A stretch of 64,000 bases of DNA, taken from the NCBI RefSeq assembly GCF_023856365.1, contig NW_026042461.1, positions 1 to 64,000 on the forward strand, read 5' to 3'. Origin of the DNA: Brienomyrus brachyistius. Its lineage: Eukaryota; Chordata; Actinopteri; Osteoglossiformes; Mormyridae. Shown in pieces: positions 1 to 10,930 of the stretch (position 1 is its first letter; every line of letters starts with the position of its first letter). Position numbers and translations under genes: made by a program. A model generated the notes under the pieces. It worked only from the letters and a program-made list of their open reading frames with translations, ran no database searches and had not been told where the DNA came from.

Positions 1-720
1 CCATCCCTCCTTTACGGAGAACTGCGTTATTTTTCTTTTCTATTGCTAATAAAAAAACTATATATATATGTACATATATATATATATATATGGGTGTATC
101 GAGACTAGTTGGTCATTAGGTGGATAACTAAGTTGCACTAAAATTGGGTGAGCAGGCAAGGCATGTCACCCAAGTTGTGTGACAATTATTTTATATATAT
201 GTATATATATATTCCATCCACCATCCCTCCTTTATGGAGAACTGCGTTATTTTTATTGTCTATTGCAAAAAAAAAAACAAAAAAAACTATATATATATAC
301 ATATATATTTATGGGTGTATCGAGACTAGATGGTCATTATGAATAACTAAGGTGCACTAAAACTGGGTGAGCAGGCAAGGCATGTCACCCAGGTTGTGTG
401 ACAATTATTTTATATATATGTATATATATATTCCATCCACCATCCCTCCTTTACGGAGAACTGCGTTATTTTTATTGTCTATTGCCAAAAAAAAAAACAA
501 AAAAAACTATATATATATATACATATATATATATGGGTGTATCGAGACTAGAAGGTCATTATGCATAACTAAAGTGCACTAAAATTGGGTGAGCAGGAAA
601 GGCATGTCACCCCAGTTGTGTGACAATTATTTTATATATATGTATATATATATATATATTCCCTCCACCACCCCTCCTCTACGGAGGACTGCTTTATTTT
701 TATTTCCATTGCAAAAATAA
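1..720. repeat. AT-rich satellite block 1 (right end)
   Basis: Right-hand end of a tandem array, with three copies of the monomer landmark GGGTGTATCGAGACTAG (near 91, 312 and 534). Each monomer joins about 150 bp of conserved unique sequence to a variable (TA)n tract and an A-rich run. The last monomer is divergent: it has GCAGGAAAGGCATG instead of GCAGGCAAGGCATG and runs into the (TA)n/(CA)n microsatellite. The same divergent last monomer closes blocks 2 and 3. Confidence 0.92.
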
Positions 721-780
721 AAAATTTTAAAACACAAAAAAAAAAAAAAACGAAAATAATAATAATAAAAATAATTTTGA

Positions 781-870
781 ATGTGTATTCAAATAAGTTT
801 GAATGTGTGTGAAACTATATATAAATATATATATACACATGCATATACAGAAATATATACACACACACAC

Positions 871-901
<31 letters not shown>

Positions 902-932
902 CACACACTCACATAAACACATACACACACTG
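781..932. repeat. (TA)n/(CA)n compound microsatellite
   Basis: Stretch of TATATA followed by ACACAC runs between the satellite block and the Tc1-like relic. Copies lie at about 18282-18430 in unit B and 41443-41590 in unit C, with small length differences. Open frames across it are repeats of Ile-Tyr or Thr-His and are not coding. Confidence 0.9.
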
Positions 933-934
933 TG

Positions 935-1294
935 TACAGTCTTATGCAAAGGTTTGGCACCCCTTGACAAATAACATCTTTTCAATTACAAAAGCAACAA
1001 TATCAGTTAATACAGTCTCTTTAGGAACTGGGGGAAAAATACACAATATTTCAGCAAACATTGATGAATAGTTACTTTTTATGCCATAAATTGAACAAAA
1101 TTACAAAATAAAAACATTATTATGGCACTCTGCAAAAGTTTGGGCACCCTACGTATCAGTACTTAGTAACACCTCCTCTGCCAGATATCACAGCTTACAA
1201 GCGCTTCTTATAGCCAGCTGAAAGGCTTTCAGTTCTTGTACTTGGGATTTTCTCACATTCTTCCTTGCAAAAGGCTTCTAGTTCTGTAATATTC
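935..1294 (-). mobile_element. Tc1-like transposon relic, transposase C-terminus
   Basis: On the minus strand, about 1282 to 1156 translates as the last 40 or so residues of a Tc1-type transposase: it contains CKEECEKIPS, then AGYKKRL, a stop, AVISGRGG, and ends TKY-stop, the usual Tc1 ending. The internal stop (TAA) interrupts the frame. The flanking sequence GCAAARGTTTGG-CACCC occurs twice (about 945-962 and 1131-1149), like ends of this transposon class. It is too short to be active and is shared by all three units. Confidence 0.65.
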
Positions 1295-1928
1295 TAATAT
1301 ATCAAGGGCTGTATTGTCAAATAGGAGATCGGCAGCATTCTCCCACCTGAGAAAACTGTACTACAATGCCCTTGATAGTGTGTAGAAACACACTCGTCAG
1401 CTCTAGTCCTCCTGTAACAACGCAAAAGGACTGGCAACCCTCAGGTATTTATGCGTGCGATTGTATGATAAATTCACCCTGACAGTCTCACACTTCTCTT
1501 GGTACCAACAGGTCTCATGGAATATATAAAAGGCAACTGCAACAATTATACTCGGCACTAACATCGAGGCACGGAAATGCAGCAGAGCTTGTGTATTTCT
1601 CAGGATGCATTCTAGTAAAATGCCCGGAAAATGAGCTAAAGACATATTTCAAGGGGCACTATATAAAACCGATGGAAATTTTACTGATTAAATAAAAGGA
1701 AAAGCATCGTTTGAAAAATCACAAATGTTTCTAAGATTCAATGCATCGCTTTTGACCACATCATAGCGATGAACACATCATTGTTCCTGACAATGTCCTA
1801 ATACAGAAATAAAACTTTATGTTGGTAAACTCAAAAAGCCTTCAGCTGTCACACTGGCTAACGATCTCAAACGATTATAAAGCAGCATTTTGAAAAGCGC
1901 TGTTTAAAATAACAGATACAACACTTAC
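1295..1928. other. No firm gene; downstream of lysine-rich exon
   Basis: No supported gene here. On the minus strand it lies downstream of the splice donor of the lysine-rich exon. One short stretch, 1411 down to 1347, has a pyrimidine-rich tract and TTACAG before it, stays open in the phase left by that exon, and is followed by CTCAG-GTGGGA. It could be a second exon but could equally be chance. Equivalent regions are 18797-19433 and 41956-42592. Confidence 0.3.
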
Positions 1929-2217
1929 CTTGTCTTCTGGCCAAATGCTTTTCACGGCTTGGCACTCCAACGGTGCTGAAACGAAATTTGTATTTCCTCC
2001 TACCTCGTTGGCCCTTCAGTTCTTCTTTTCTCCCTTTGGATGTTTTTTTTCCTTCTTCTTTGGATATTGTTTTTTATTTTTGTTTGTTTTTTTTTACTTT
2101 GCATGTTTTTCCTTCTTCGGATATTATTTTTTTGGCTTATTTTTTAGACGATGTTTTTTTCGTCTTCTTTAAAAATTGATTTTTTTCGTCTTCTTTAAAT
2201 ATTGTTTTTTTTTTCAT
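1929..2217 (-). pseudogene. Lysine-rich exon, unit A copy (frame broken)
   Basis: Same exon as the intact copies at 19434-19722 and 42593-42881: ATG at 2217, splice donor AAG-GTAAGT at 1929. One A is missing from an A-run (minus strand, near 2143), which gives SKK-stop after about 28 codons, and one extra A is present in another run near 2041. The two changes cancel in length, so the exon is still 289 nt, but the middle is out of frame. Homopolymer sequencing error is as likely as real decay. Confidence 0.4.
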
Positions 2218-2303
2218 CCTTTTGATGTTGTTTTACGGAACAAGAGCCGTACAGTGCTACTCTATCAGGAGGTAGCGCCAACTGAACGCAGCAGTACCCA
2301 GCT

Positions 2304-2403
2304 CTTTTATAGGGAGCGTCAACCCGAAGTCAAGTTCTAGAACGTTGCACTCACTTTTCATTGGTTTCCCAGCTATGCTGTCAGAATAATGTTTGCTGAT
2401 TGG
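2304..2403 (-). promoter_or_regulatory. TATA and CCAAT promoter of lysine-rich exon
   Basis: Reading the minus strand toward the lysine-rich ATG: CCAAT at 2403-2399, CCAAT at 2364-2360, the palindrome GTTCTAGAAC at 2343-2334 (two facing half-sites of the heat-shock-element type), then TATAAAAG at 2311-2304. Start of transcription would fall about 25-30 bp further on, leaving a 5-prime leader of some 60 bp. The order and spacing are those of a classic RNA polymerase II core promoter. Unit A lacks a few bases (GCCTTGAA region) downstream of the TATA box that B and C have. Confidence 0.5.
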
Positions 2404-2404
2404 T

Positions 2405-3587
2405 CGAAAATTTTAAAACGTACCCGAGTACTGTAAAAAAAACTCAAGATCTTGCTACCCTACGGAGCACCCATAAGGTGATTTTTTTTATACGTTATAT
2501 GCAGCTATTTGTAGCAGGCCGTAATTAGACTAATCCACCCTTTGTCAATAAAGCCAACAAGAGAACAGGTTGCCCAAAGTTTGCTCAGGTACACGCCACA
2601 GCACAACCTTAAAAACACATCCAGCACAAATCACACTAGTGAATGACACAGCAAATCACAGCAATAAAAATAGACCCCTATGGGCAATCCAGCACCCAGA
2701 CTACAGGTGCCAAAAGGCCCAGCCTGCCTAATAATGAACCCAAAATATACATACAACAAAGAAAAAGACACAAACAAAAAAGAAAATAAAACTAGCCAGC
2801 TGCTCCCACTAAACCCCGCTCCCGAGGCCACTAAGCCGGCTGGCTTGATAATACACGATACAACCTCAGATAAAACATATTAAAGCAACACCAGGGAGGT
2901 TTACAACCTGATCCTTAAAATTATCGACCCGTAATTCCACCTTGAAAACCCCTAAAGAACAGTAGTTTACCCCATGACTCACTGCCCCATTCAAACAAAA
3001 AAAAAACAGGTTTTTGGGGTAACCTTTAGGTCAGCTCTTCAAAACCAGGTATGAGGACTCTTCAGCTAATCAGTCCTCTAATTAGAAATCTAATTAGGGA
3101 GTTGCAGCGAAAACCTGCATACACACCGGCCCTTTGCGGATAAGATTGTTCACCCCTGAAACAAGCAAACAGAAAGGCTGCTACACTGCAAATTCAATAT
3201 GCCCGCCGATGCTCCACCAAATCTATCAGGACCCTGCCTGTCTTTCCCGTGCCTGCTCCTTTGCCAATATGCCCTACCATCGGAACATGCACAGCCATCT
3301 CGCCCCGGCTATGCCTCCAGTCCGAACTGCAGTTCCTATACCTGCCTATAATTGCCTGGCTACAATCCATCCCCCAAAATGAAATTGATGACCCAACGAT
3401 CACAGCTAAGAATTCTATCCCCAAACCACTGGTCTTCCTCCCCAACCGAACGATCATTCACTGACCGTGGTAACTTATAAGGGTTGGTATGATGACCAGT
3501 GGTGGACCTCACCGAACGTTTAACTGGTCTCTACACCTCGGGGGGGACATAACCTCCTCCATTATACGAGGCCTACTTGTGGATGCT
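2405..3587. other. Repeat-derived, no supported gene
   Basis: No gene I can support. A stretch near 3040-3160 (CTAATTAGAAATCTAATTAG, then ACACACCGGCCCTTTGCGGA) looks like a dispersed fish repeat. On the minus strand this region follows the gypsy pol remnant, and TGTCCCCCCC just after its stop and a purine tract could be the start of a decayed 3-prime LTR. A segment of about 70 bp near 2880-2955 recurs at 21716-21790 in unit B, on the other side of the gypsy remnant, and could be the matching LTR piece. Equivalents are 19914-21096 and 43073-44254. Confidence 0.35.
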
Positions 3588-3822
3588 CTATTGCGACCCC
3601 TCCCACCAGCCCTGTCCCCGTAAAATCACAGAGTCCTCATCCGATTCCATTTCTGTTGCCCCTGTGGGCAACCCAGACTCAGGAGACATTACCAGAACAT
3701 CTTCCCCTGACATAACAACCCCCTGTGGTACTGGACGCAACTCTGTTCGGTGAACTTGACGGACAACCCCGTCCCCCTCCATTGGAGTTGCAGAGTAAAC
3801 TGCACCCTGATCTTGGGGACAC
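3588..3822 (-). pseudogene. Ty3/gypsy pol 3-prime end, cut by deletion (unit A)
   Basis: Minus-strand remnant of a gypsy polyprotein C-terminus: it keeps PQDQGAVYSATP, VRQVHRTELRPVPQG and the tail to the stop at 3588. Upstream it is cut at 3822 by the 4,471-bp deletion, which joins it to MITE-like sequence. The open frame now starting at 3929 is therefore an artificial chimera, not a gene. Confidence 0.7.
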
Positions 3823-3854
3823 TTGTAACATGCACCCATGATTTGGAACAGCAG

Positions 3855-4040
3855 CATACCTGTCAAGGTTTGGATTTGAAAATAAAGGAAATTTTCCGGC
3901 ACCCGCCGTGAGCCATCCCACCACCGCAACCAGGCTCCAGTATCCCTTACATTTTAAGACAGGAAATATAAAATAATATAAATTATATAAAATATAATAT
4001 AAATATAAATATATAAAATATATAAAATATAAAATAACCA
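3855..4040. mobile_element. MITE-like element, left part only (unit A)
   Basis: Same left-end fragment as 25835-26025. In unit A it lies 33 bp from the deletion junction, so the gypsy remnant is nearly fused to it. It is 9 bp shorter than in unit B in the ATATAAA stretch. Confidence 0.6.
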
Positions 4041-5028
4041 TTTGTCATTTATTTTCTATTAATTTTTCATGTTCACTCATGCGGCTCTGTCATTCACTAA
4101 TGACTTGGATTTTTCATGCCGACTGACATCGTTCCTTCCCCGTGGGAGACAAATCTTACAGAACGCGTGACCCATCCTGCTCCTCTTCAGGAAAGTAAAT
4201 TCGTCATCTTCGTCATCACCCCTTAAAACAATTACTGAAGCGAGACGGCGCACGCGTTACGGCGACAGATTTAAATTGTGAGTGCACTATATCTCGTCGC
4301 AAATGGTGCTTAACCACGGCGGGTCTCAAGCACAGGAGACTCCCAATTTCTAAATGACACACACTTGGCTCACAGCGCAAAGTTGTGTTAAACTTGCTTT
4401 GTCTAAAGCAGGCACACACATACGAGTATGATCCTGATAGGTAACTAAGCTATCGGTCTTATGTCCAAGCGCAACATAATTTAGGTTAGAACCTCATAAC
4501 AAGTATTCCCGTTCGCTAATAGAGAGATCTCTCCCAGGATATATAGAAACGGAGACACTCGTCCGAATTGAACCTGGAAACAAAGCGCTACATCTGAGAA
4601 TCTCGTCAGACATAGGGTTAAAGTTTACTGCAGTTTAATACGAAAGAACTACAATGAAATCACCGAAAATAAAACAAAATAATATAACTACTAATAATAG
4701 AAATAAAAATAACTATAATAAGCCCATATGATCCCGCTTAAATGCCTTCAGATTGCCATGAGTGCGACTTTTGCAACCAGTTGACAGTAGCGCTTCTTCA
4801 CTGCACGTTCGGTCATAAAACGTTTAAATTGTGTGCTCAGAATAAGTTTAAACCTTGTGCCTTGTGATTATTAACCAATTTTTATGCTGAATGGTCGGCT
4901 CAAACTCAATTGCGAAACACCGTGAGTCTGTTAATGTGTGACTTAAATGGAACTCATTAATAACCAGTATCACGTAATAACCTGGGTTAGAATAGAAGGC
5001 TTGTCCAACGAGCTGCGTCACCAGGTAA
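4041..5028 (-). other. Putative leader downstream of LTR; no gene
   Basis: On the minus strand this follows the LTR. TGGTGACGCAGC at 5023-5012, five bases beyond the LTR end, is placed like a primer-binding site (the TGG pairs with a tRNA CCA end), though I cannot name the tRNA. No gag or other retroviral or retrotransposon frame follows. Short open frames are not supported. Equivalents are 26030-27017 and 51039-52026. Confidence 0.3.
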
Positions 5029-6011
5029 TGTAAACGATCGGTAGCGAAGCTCCCCTCACGGCCAATGAGAGAGAGTCTCGCGATATTTCAGGCGAATTTG
5101 AGGTTTCAGAGCGTAGATCGCACAGGCAGGGATTCTTGTGAGCACTCAATGAACGGAGGCTGAAGTTGTGTAAAAGACATGCATTTATTCCTATAACTAA
5201 CATAAGACAGACATTACACCTAACAAACAATAAACACGAAATAACGGAGTGGACACAAACAATGTAATCATGAAAATGCAATGACCAGATTTAAAATGAG
5301 TAACCTTAAAAGGGAAAATACTGTTCTGCAAAGCAAGCAATTTGTGGAAATACTGTCCTAAAGTAATATAGCAGGTGAATAGGAGTTTAGGTTGTTATAA
5401 ATGAAAGGAAGTTTGTTTACTTGGTTGCAGAGTGGGGGGGGGGGGGTCTTGGCAGTTGGTTGCGGAGGCTGATGAGCTGATGGGTGATGGCACTCAGGGA
5501 GGCGCGGTGTTTGCAGCGGTTGTTGGAGTGGAGCCCCTCTGATTCCCTCTCCTGGTGAAGCTTGGGCTTGGTTGCAGTTCTCTGTCCAGCTGGGTCTTCA
5601 CTGATAGGCTTCAGGAGGGCTTCTTGTGGGCTTCTCTTCTCTTGGGCTGATGTTCTCTGCCTCTCTTCGTGCTGATGGTCTTTTGTTTTCTCCTCCCTTC
5701 TGTTTCTCCTCTCCTGGCTTTGTTCTGAGGTGCCAGGTTTTATAGTGTAAAGTTCGTGAATAGGAGTGACCAGGAATTCGACTCCTGGACCAATGGCTGA
5801 CCATCCATTTGGCGGGCTTTCGGAAGGGGGTCTGTATCAGTCCTTTTGAGATTTATGACCAGAGTGATTTCCCTTGTATTGATGATTTTCGTTAGGCTGG
5901 TGTAACTTTTGATATATTCACTTTCGTGGTAACCACTGACCAGATTTGGAAACTGGAGTGATTTTCCATCGGTTTGATACCAAACATGCCATAGCAGCCT
6001 AGCGGTTCACA
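5029..6011 (-). mobile_element. LTR of a retroelement (5-prime LTR or solo), unit A
   Basis: A 983-bp minus-strand segment that starts TGTGAAC and ends GTTTACA, which are near-perfect short inverted ends. It contains TATAAAA at 5744-5738 and, 550 bp downstream, AATAAA at 5189-5184, in the order expected for U3-R-U5. A primer-binding-like TGG follows after five bases. No matching second LTR is in the unit. The clade is unknown. The C-rich run at about 5432-5445 varies between units. Confidence 0.45.
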
Positions 6012-6092
6012 CCTCATACCATCTGTAATGATTAATTAATGATTACTTATATTATGTCGTTATGTTATATTACTCACACCTTATTTTATGCC

Positions 6093-7264
6093 TCACAATC
6101 TATATAATTGTAAATATACTGTGTAGCTGCTGGCGCGTTCCAAACTAAATCTCATTGTACTTACAATGTCAATAAAAACATCCATCCATCCATCTAGGCA
6201 GGCCAGTGTCGCCTCCATCCTTCCTGAAGTCAGTGATTCCTTTGTCTTTGTGCTGTTTAGTGCCAAATTGTTTGCTGAACTCCAACCTATCAGTTTCTGG
6301 ACCTCATCTCTGTAAGCTGACTCATAAGAACCAAAGAGATTTACAAATGAGAGGAGGCCATTCGGCCCATCAAGCTCCTTTGAGGAGAACTTAGCTAATA
6401 GCTCAAAAATCTTATCTAGCTCTGATTTAAAAGAACCCAGGGTTTTAGCTTGTGTTACAATAACAGGAAGACTATTCCATACTCTAACTACACGCTGTGT
6501 ACAGAAATGCTTCATCAAATTCGTTTTAAAATGTTCTCCAGCTAATTTCCACTTATGGCCACAAGTTCTGGTATTTAAACTAACATTGAAATAGCCATTT
6601 GGCTGAACAGCATCCAGACCTGTTAGAATCTTAAACACCTGGATTATGTCCCCCCTTAGTCTCCTTTGCTCGAGGCTAAACAGATTCAGCTCAGCTAACC
6701 TCTCCTCATTAGACATTCCTCTAAGACCAGGAATCATTCTCGTTGCCCTACGTTGCACCTTTTCCAAGGCAGCAATGTCCTTCTTAAGGTATGGTAACCA
6801 AACCCGCACACAATATTCTAGGTGGGGTCTTACCAAGGAATTATATTATCGTAGCATCACTTGCCTTGTCTTAAACTCCACACACCTAGAGATGCAATGT
6901 GCCTTCTCGCGTGGTGTTCCTGCAGAGGGAGTCTGTGAGTGCTGGAGATTGGGGGAGGGGGCAGTGTGGCTATGTCTGCTCTGTGTTCCTCCAGACGAGC
7001 AAAGAAGCTGTTTAGCTCCTTTGCTAAAAGGGCGTTGCTGTTAACAGTGACGGTGTTGTTGCCTTTGAAGTTTGTAATGTGTTGTATTCCCTGCCACACC
7101 CACTGTGGGTTGTTGTATGTGAAGTAGACCTCTATTTTCTGTTTCTCTGCCTGCCTGGCAACCTTGATGCCCCTATTCAGGTTAGCTCTGGCTGCACTCT
7201 GTGTTCTTGACTGCGCTGTCTTGTCCTGTAGTATTGTATTGTTGCTCTTGTGTTTATCTTGCAC
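6093..7264 (-). pseudogene. CR1/L2-type LINE fragments, scrambled (unit A)
   Basis: Two minus-strand frames. The upstream one (7264-6857) has VYFTYNNPQWVWQGIQHIT and LAKELNSFFARLEEH, the linker that precedes reverse transcriptase in fish LINEs. The second (6836-6093, 247 residues) starts within LVRPHLEYCVRVW and KDIAALEKVQRRATRMI, the C-terminal part after the RT thumb, continues to VWNSLPVIVTQAKTLGSF, the end of the protein, and then runs into SAYRDEVQKLIGWSSANNL, which in intact elements lies before RPHLEYC. The catalytic RT core is missing. It is a rearranged, dead fragment ending in GATG repeats. Confidence 0.75.
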
Positions 7265-7588
7265 TTTCTCCCTCTGTTTGTGCTCCTTTCACTCTGTATA
7301 GTTCTATCTTGCCCGCACTTGTGTCATCTTGTGTTGTTTCTGTTTTTCTTCTTTGTGTTGCACCGTGGTCCAGGAGGAACAATGTTTCCTTTCACTGTGT
7401 ACTGTGTATATTGCTGAAATAACAATAAACCCACTTGACCACCTGCCTCAATTCATCCTGAAGAGTTTTCCAATGTTGTTCAAAGGTCTGTTTGTTTCGA
7501 GTGAAGGACACGCCCCTGGACGTGCTGGATAAGGGGACCACAGATCAGTGTCCTCAGTCCTGCTTCTCCCTTCAAAGCTGAGAGGAAG
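7265..7588. other. 5-prime flank of chemerin-like gene; no other gene
   Basis: Leads from the LINE fragment to the ATG of the chemerin-like copy. The last 80 or so bases could be its 5-prime leader. I see no clear TATA box. Equivalents are 29254-29577 and 54264-54587. Confidence 0.35.
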
Positions 7589-9774
7589 ATGACCCGCCTG
7601 CTGCTTCTGGTTTTGGCTTATGGAGCTCTGCTTATCTCCACAGAGGCCCAGCAAGATTACCACAGTCTCCCTGCACTCACAAGACGGCCATTAAACTCGC
7701 AGTCGAAAATGCTCATCAAGGAACCCGTCAGCACATGAATTTCTATAACATCCAGGGCCGTCCGAAGGTAACTGCTGAGAAAGTGTTTACAAAAGTGTGA
7801 AACTTTCATCATCTGCAAGCTGAACTAATGAGTATCACATTGATTTTGATGTTTTAATTTCAATGCATATGATGCTTAATGTCTCTTCACAATGAAAGTG
7901 ATGGTTGTATATCTCAGCCCTGGTCAATTTTACCTTCTCACAGTTTCTCTCTGAATCTGCTGCAGTCAAGTCTGTGACAGTTTGCCATTTTTTGGGTGAT
8001 TATTGTTTGTTATATTGCCTTTAAAACAGTTGTAGGCAATTTTGTATATAACGTGTTTATGTGATTTAGATCAGCAGTGAATACATTGACATTGAGATTC
8101 TCTTGAGAGCAACAAAATGTCCAAAGTCAACTGCAACAGACCATCGGGCTGACTGTATTTTCATGGACAAGAGGGTAAGTAAAGAGTCACTGTGACTGTG
8201 AGCATTGGACATATCAGTTAGCAAATTAATTTAGGTTCATGTTAACTTTTTTGATGCCCTGCGGGGGAAAGTTAGCCAACAATAAAGTAACAAATACATA
8301 GGTGGCCTCAAAGAGCCAGTTCCTTCACCTTATTCTCAAATTTTAGTAGGTTTACAGGCTTAAAGGCTGGATTACCAGGCAGAAGCAAATGCTAATCATC
8401 TGAGGGGTGACCTGTAGATTATGCTTCGAGCTATGAACCCTAGCTGGCCTTATTTAAAGACCTGTGGGCTGTACTACAAAGCGGGTTTTACATACCCAGA
8501 GTTAACTCAATCGAGCCAGGTTAACTAAAACTCATTGTTGAAATCAGCCTTAAATGGCAGTGTGGTGTTTTGTGGTGAAAGGGCAGGACTTAACTCTTGT
8601 TTTAATTAGAAAGCCAGTAATTAAACCTGGTCAGAGCAGGGTAGATGTGCAGTGTGAATTACCCTTTAAATTTACCTCTTTAAATAGTGAACTACAGGAC
8701 CACTTAGCTTGATCGGAGGACAGTATTTTAATACAGAGCAGTGTTCAGTTAAACGGGATTTGTTGTTCATACTTTTAGATGAACTTGCTTTGTATAATAT
8801 AGCCTTATGGTGACCCTGCTTTGGAAGCTCTTTCCTCTAAAATTGTTCTGTGTCATTAAACCCTGCACTCCAGCAGCTCTGCCTTAAATCATTAGATATA
8901 TCTTTACTACACCTTCTCTCACTGTATTTATTGCCCACCACTCTTTAAATACTGTTTTTGTGTGTCTGTGTGTTTTTGCAGCCATTCATTAACTGTAGAG
9001 TTTGCAGCAGACGGTCTGGTAATGATCTTACACATCCATCAAATGACTGTGTACCAAACAAGAAAGTGGATGAAGTAAGTGTAGAGAGTCTTAGCATTAT
9101 GGAAATGTAACAGGTGTGTGAATTGTGTCTAAACATGTGGTTAAACTTTGATTGTGTTTGTACATGCAAAAATTTGATCAGAGTACTGTTTATTAATGAC
9201 AATGTTACTTTTAATCTGAACAACAGTGGCAGCACCAAGGAAAAGCTTGGGGGGGGGGGCTCTAGCTCCTCCTCCAATGACCATAGTACCCCCACAGCAC
9301 CCCCAAAATATTGGTTTCATTTTTTCTTTAACTATCTGTAAAATCTGTATATTGTGTAAGACATTTTTGCGGTTTTTACAGCATACTTGTAGTGTATTTT
9401 TTCTTCAAAGTACACATAGAGGCTCTGTGAGCTAGACGTTAGAATTTCATATTTTATCCTATTTTATCCATGCTGTAGCTTATCGTGCTGTGTGCTTCTA
9501 TACACCATCTACATAAGCTGAAAAGCTAAAGCACCCGGTCTAAATAATCTCACTCCCCTATAGCACCTGTAGCATTAAGTCACTGGCGCTGCCACTGCTG
9601 AATAAACGACTCCAATCTGACTAAACCGCTTAACTTTTCCTCCCCGTTACATTTCAGGACAAACGACGTAATATGTGTCCTTCTGATAAACCTCTTCTCA
9701 GACCTAAAACTGCCTTGGCTTCCAAGGACACTAAAGAAGCTGAAGGAGACCGTCTGGCTGTTTCTGATGGCTGA
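7589..9774 (+). pseudogene. rarres2-like: Chemerin-like (rarres2-like) gene, frameshifted, unit A
   Basis: Four exons with consensus splice sites: 7589-7767 (AAG-GTAACT), 8070-8174 (ATTTAG before, GTAAGT after), 8982-9074 (TTGCAG, GTAAGT) and 9658-9774 (TTTCAG to TGA). Exon 1 encodes a signal peptide (MTRLLLLVLAYGALLISTEA) and then AIKLAVENAHQG, but these are in different frames. Exon 1 is 179 nt; one more base would put all four exons in one frame of 164 codons, matching the 163 residues of human chemerin. Exons 2-4 hold six cysteines spaced C-x11-C-x10-C-x2-C-x14-C-x15-C, like the cystatin-fold adipokine chemerin. The known active tail motif (YFPGQFAFS type) is not visible. Family assignment is inference from layout. 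Confidence 0.6.
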
Positions 9775-9831
9775 TGGTCCTGCAATGTGGACCAGAGGAG
9801 GAAACTGGGAGGGAAAATGCTTTGCTTTATA

Positions 9832-10020
9832 TCATGCCCACCCAAAGCCCCCAGTGAGTAAGCCATAGGCGCCGATAGCATGGAAAAACTCCCAAGAAGG
9901 AAGAAACCTTGGGAGGGACCAAACTCAAAGGGGGAGCCCATCCTCCTGGGGCCGGCAAAGTGTAGGTGCAGGATCACAAAAAAACTTGACGAGAGAAACG
10001 AGAGAATTCGACTGTCCCTC
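9832..10020 (-). repeat. LINE-tail-like repeat R2, unit A
   Basis: Contains CCCCCAGTGAGTAAGCCATAGGCG, GGAAAAACTCCC, GAAGGAAGAAACCTTG and GGGGGAGCCCATCCTCC, the same core as the tail of the LINE-derived insertion at 49300-49430 but diverged. It lies about 60 bp after the chemerin-like stop codon, so it would be in the 3-prime UTR. Confidence 0.65.
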
Positions 10021-10215
10021 ACAAAAACTGTAAAGTTTTAGTGGCTAAATTGCTTTTTCTATGCCTTTTCAAACAGGAGGAGATTTGTTTGGCTATACGT
10101 AGAAATTTTCTATACAATTTAGACAGCACAGAATCATTAACCTACTTTAATGCATTTATTAATACAACCACATATTTCACACATTTTGACATCAGTCATG
10201 CAGTGAAGATACAGT

Positions 10216-10660
10216 CTCTTTATTTCTTGACGCCAACCCTCCCCATTAATCCGGGCTTGGGACCGACACCTAGTTGAGCTGGCTTTCTCCCTTAAGTGGC
10301 TGGGTTAGGCTAAACTATGTACATATTTATGAAGACTACTATAAATTTATAAAGACCTCCCTAAATATGTAGTCTAACAAAACGCAGTTTAAAGAAGGTA
10401 GCCTACCTGGTAAACAAAGAAATTAAAAGGCCCACAGCATATAATCGGGCTATATCCAAGCAGTTTTTAAGAACGTAACCTACATGGCGAAATTGAATTA
10501 CTTTCTGGACCAACAAACGCAACCAGACATGAACATTATGCACCTTCCTAGTCTTGATGTATGTCGTCATACAGATGAGGACGTTAAGGCAGCCTTTAGG
10601 TCCGACCCATCATGCACTGCAGTTTTTTGCAAATTCCTCAGATGGAAAACCATTAAATAC
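10216..10660 (+). repeat. Dispersed repeat R1, direct copy, unit A
   Basis: Homologous in inverse orientation to 22560-23226 and 45717-46384. Landmarks: TTTATTTCTTGACGCCAACC, CCCTTAAGTGGCTGGGTTAG, GCAGTTTAAAGAAGGTAGCC, ACCCATCATGCACTGCAG. It is about 100 bp longer in the middle than the inverted copy and has no SINE. No gene seen. Confidence 0.7.
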
Positions 10661-10930
10661 CTCTTCTATTACCTTATATTACCTTATATTCATGTAATAA
10701 ATATACAAATATCAATTAGTTGGAAATCAGCCAGACAGACGTAATTACTACAAATGGTTTCCACTGTATTTGTGACTCTGAGTGCCGCAGGCTTGGATGC
10801 AGTGCCGCACCATTTTGTAAGGCATGCACTGGCCAATCATGTAGCACTTCTCTCATAAATATTAATGAGACATCACCTACCACCCTGCAAAAAAGAAATT
10901 TGCCGCTCGTCCCCCTGCACATGAACCAAC

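Noticed and set aside
148..582. Open frames of 60-78 codons rich in Ile-Tyr in satellite blocks
   Set aside because: They are translations of TA tracts repeated once per monomer, without promoters or conserved coding signals.
1403..1645. 80-residue minus-strand frame
   Set aside because: No family resemblance; it would lie in the presumed intron of the lysine-rich gene.
3134..3464. Overlapping 70-87-residue frames on both strands, conserved in three units
   Set aside because: They are conserved because the units are near-identical; no domain is recognisable and the region looks like LTR/repeat DNA.
3588..3929. 113-residue frame in unit A
   Set aside because: Chimera made by the deletion junction between gypsy remnant and MITE-like DNA.
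5598..5804. 68-residue frame MVSHWSRS... (minus)
   Set aside because: Lies across the TATA region and R/U5 of the LTR-like segment and matches no known protein; probably chance.
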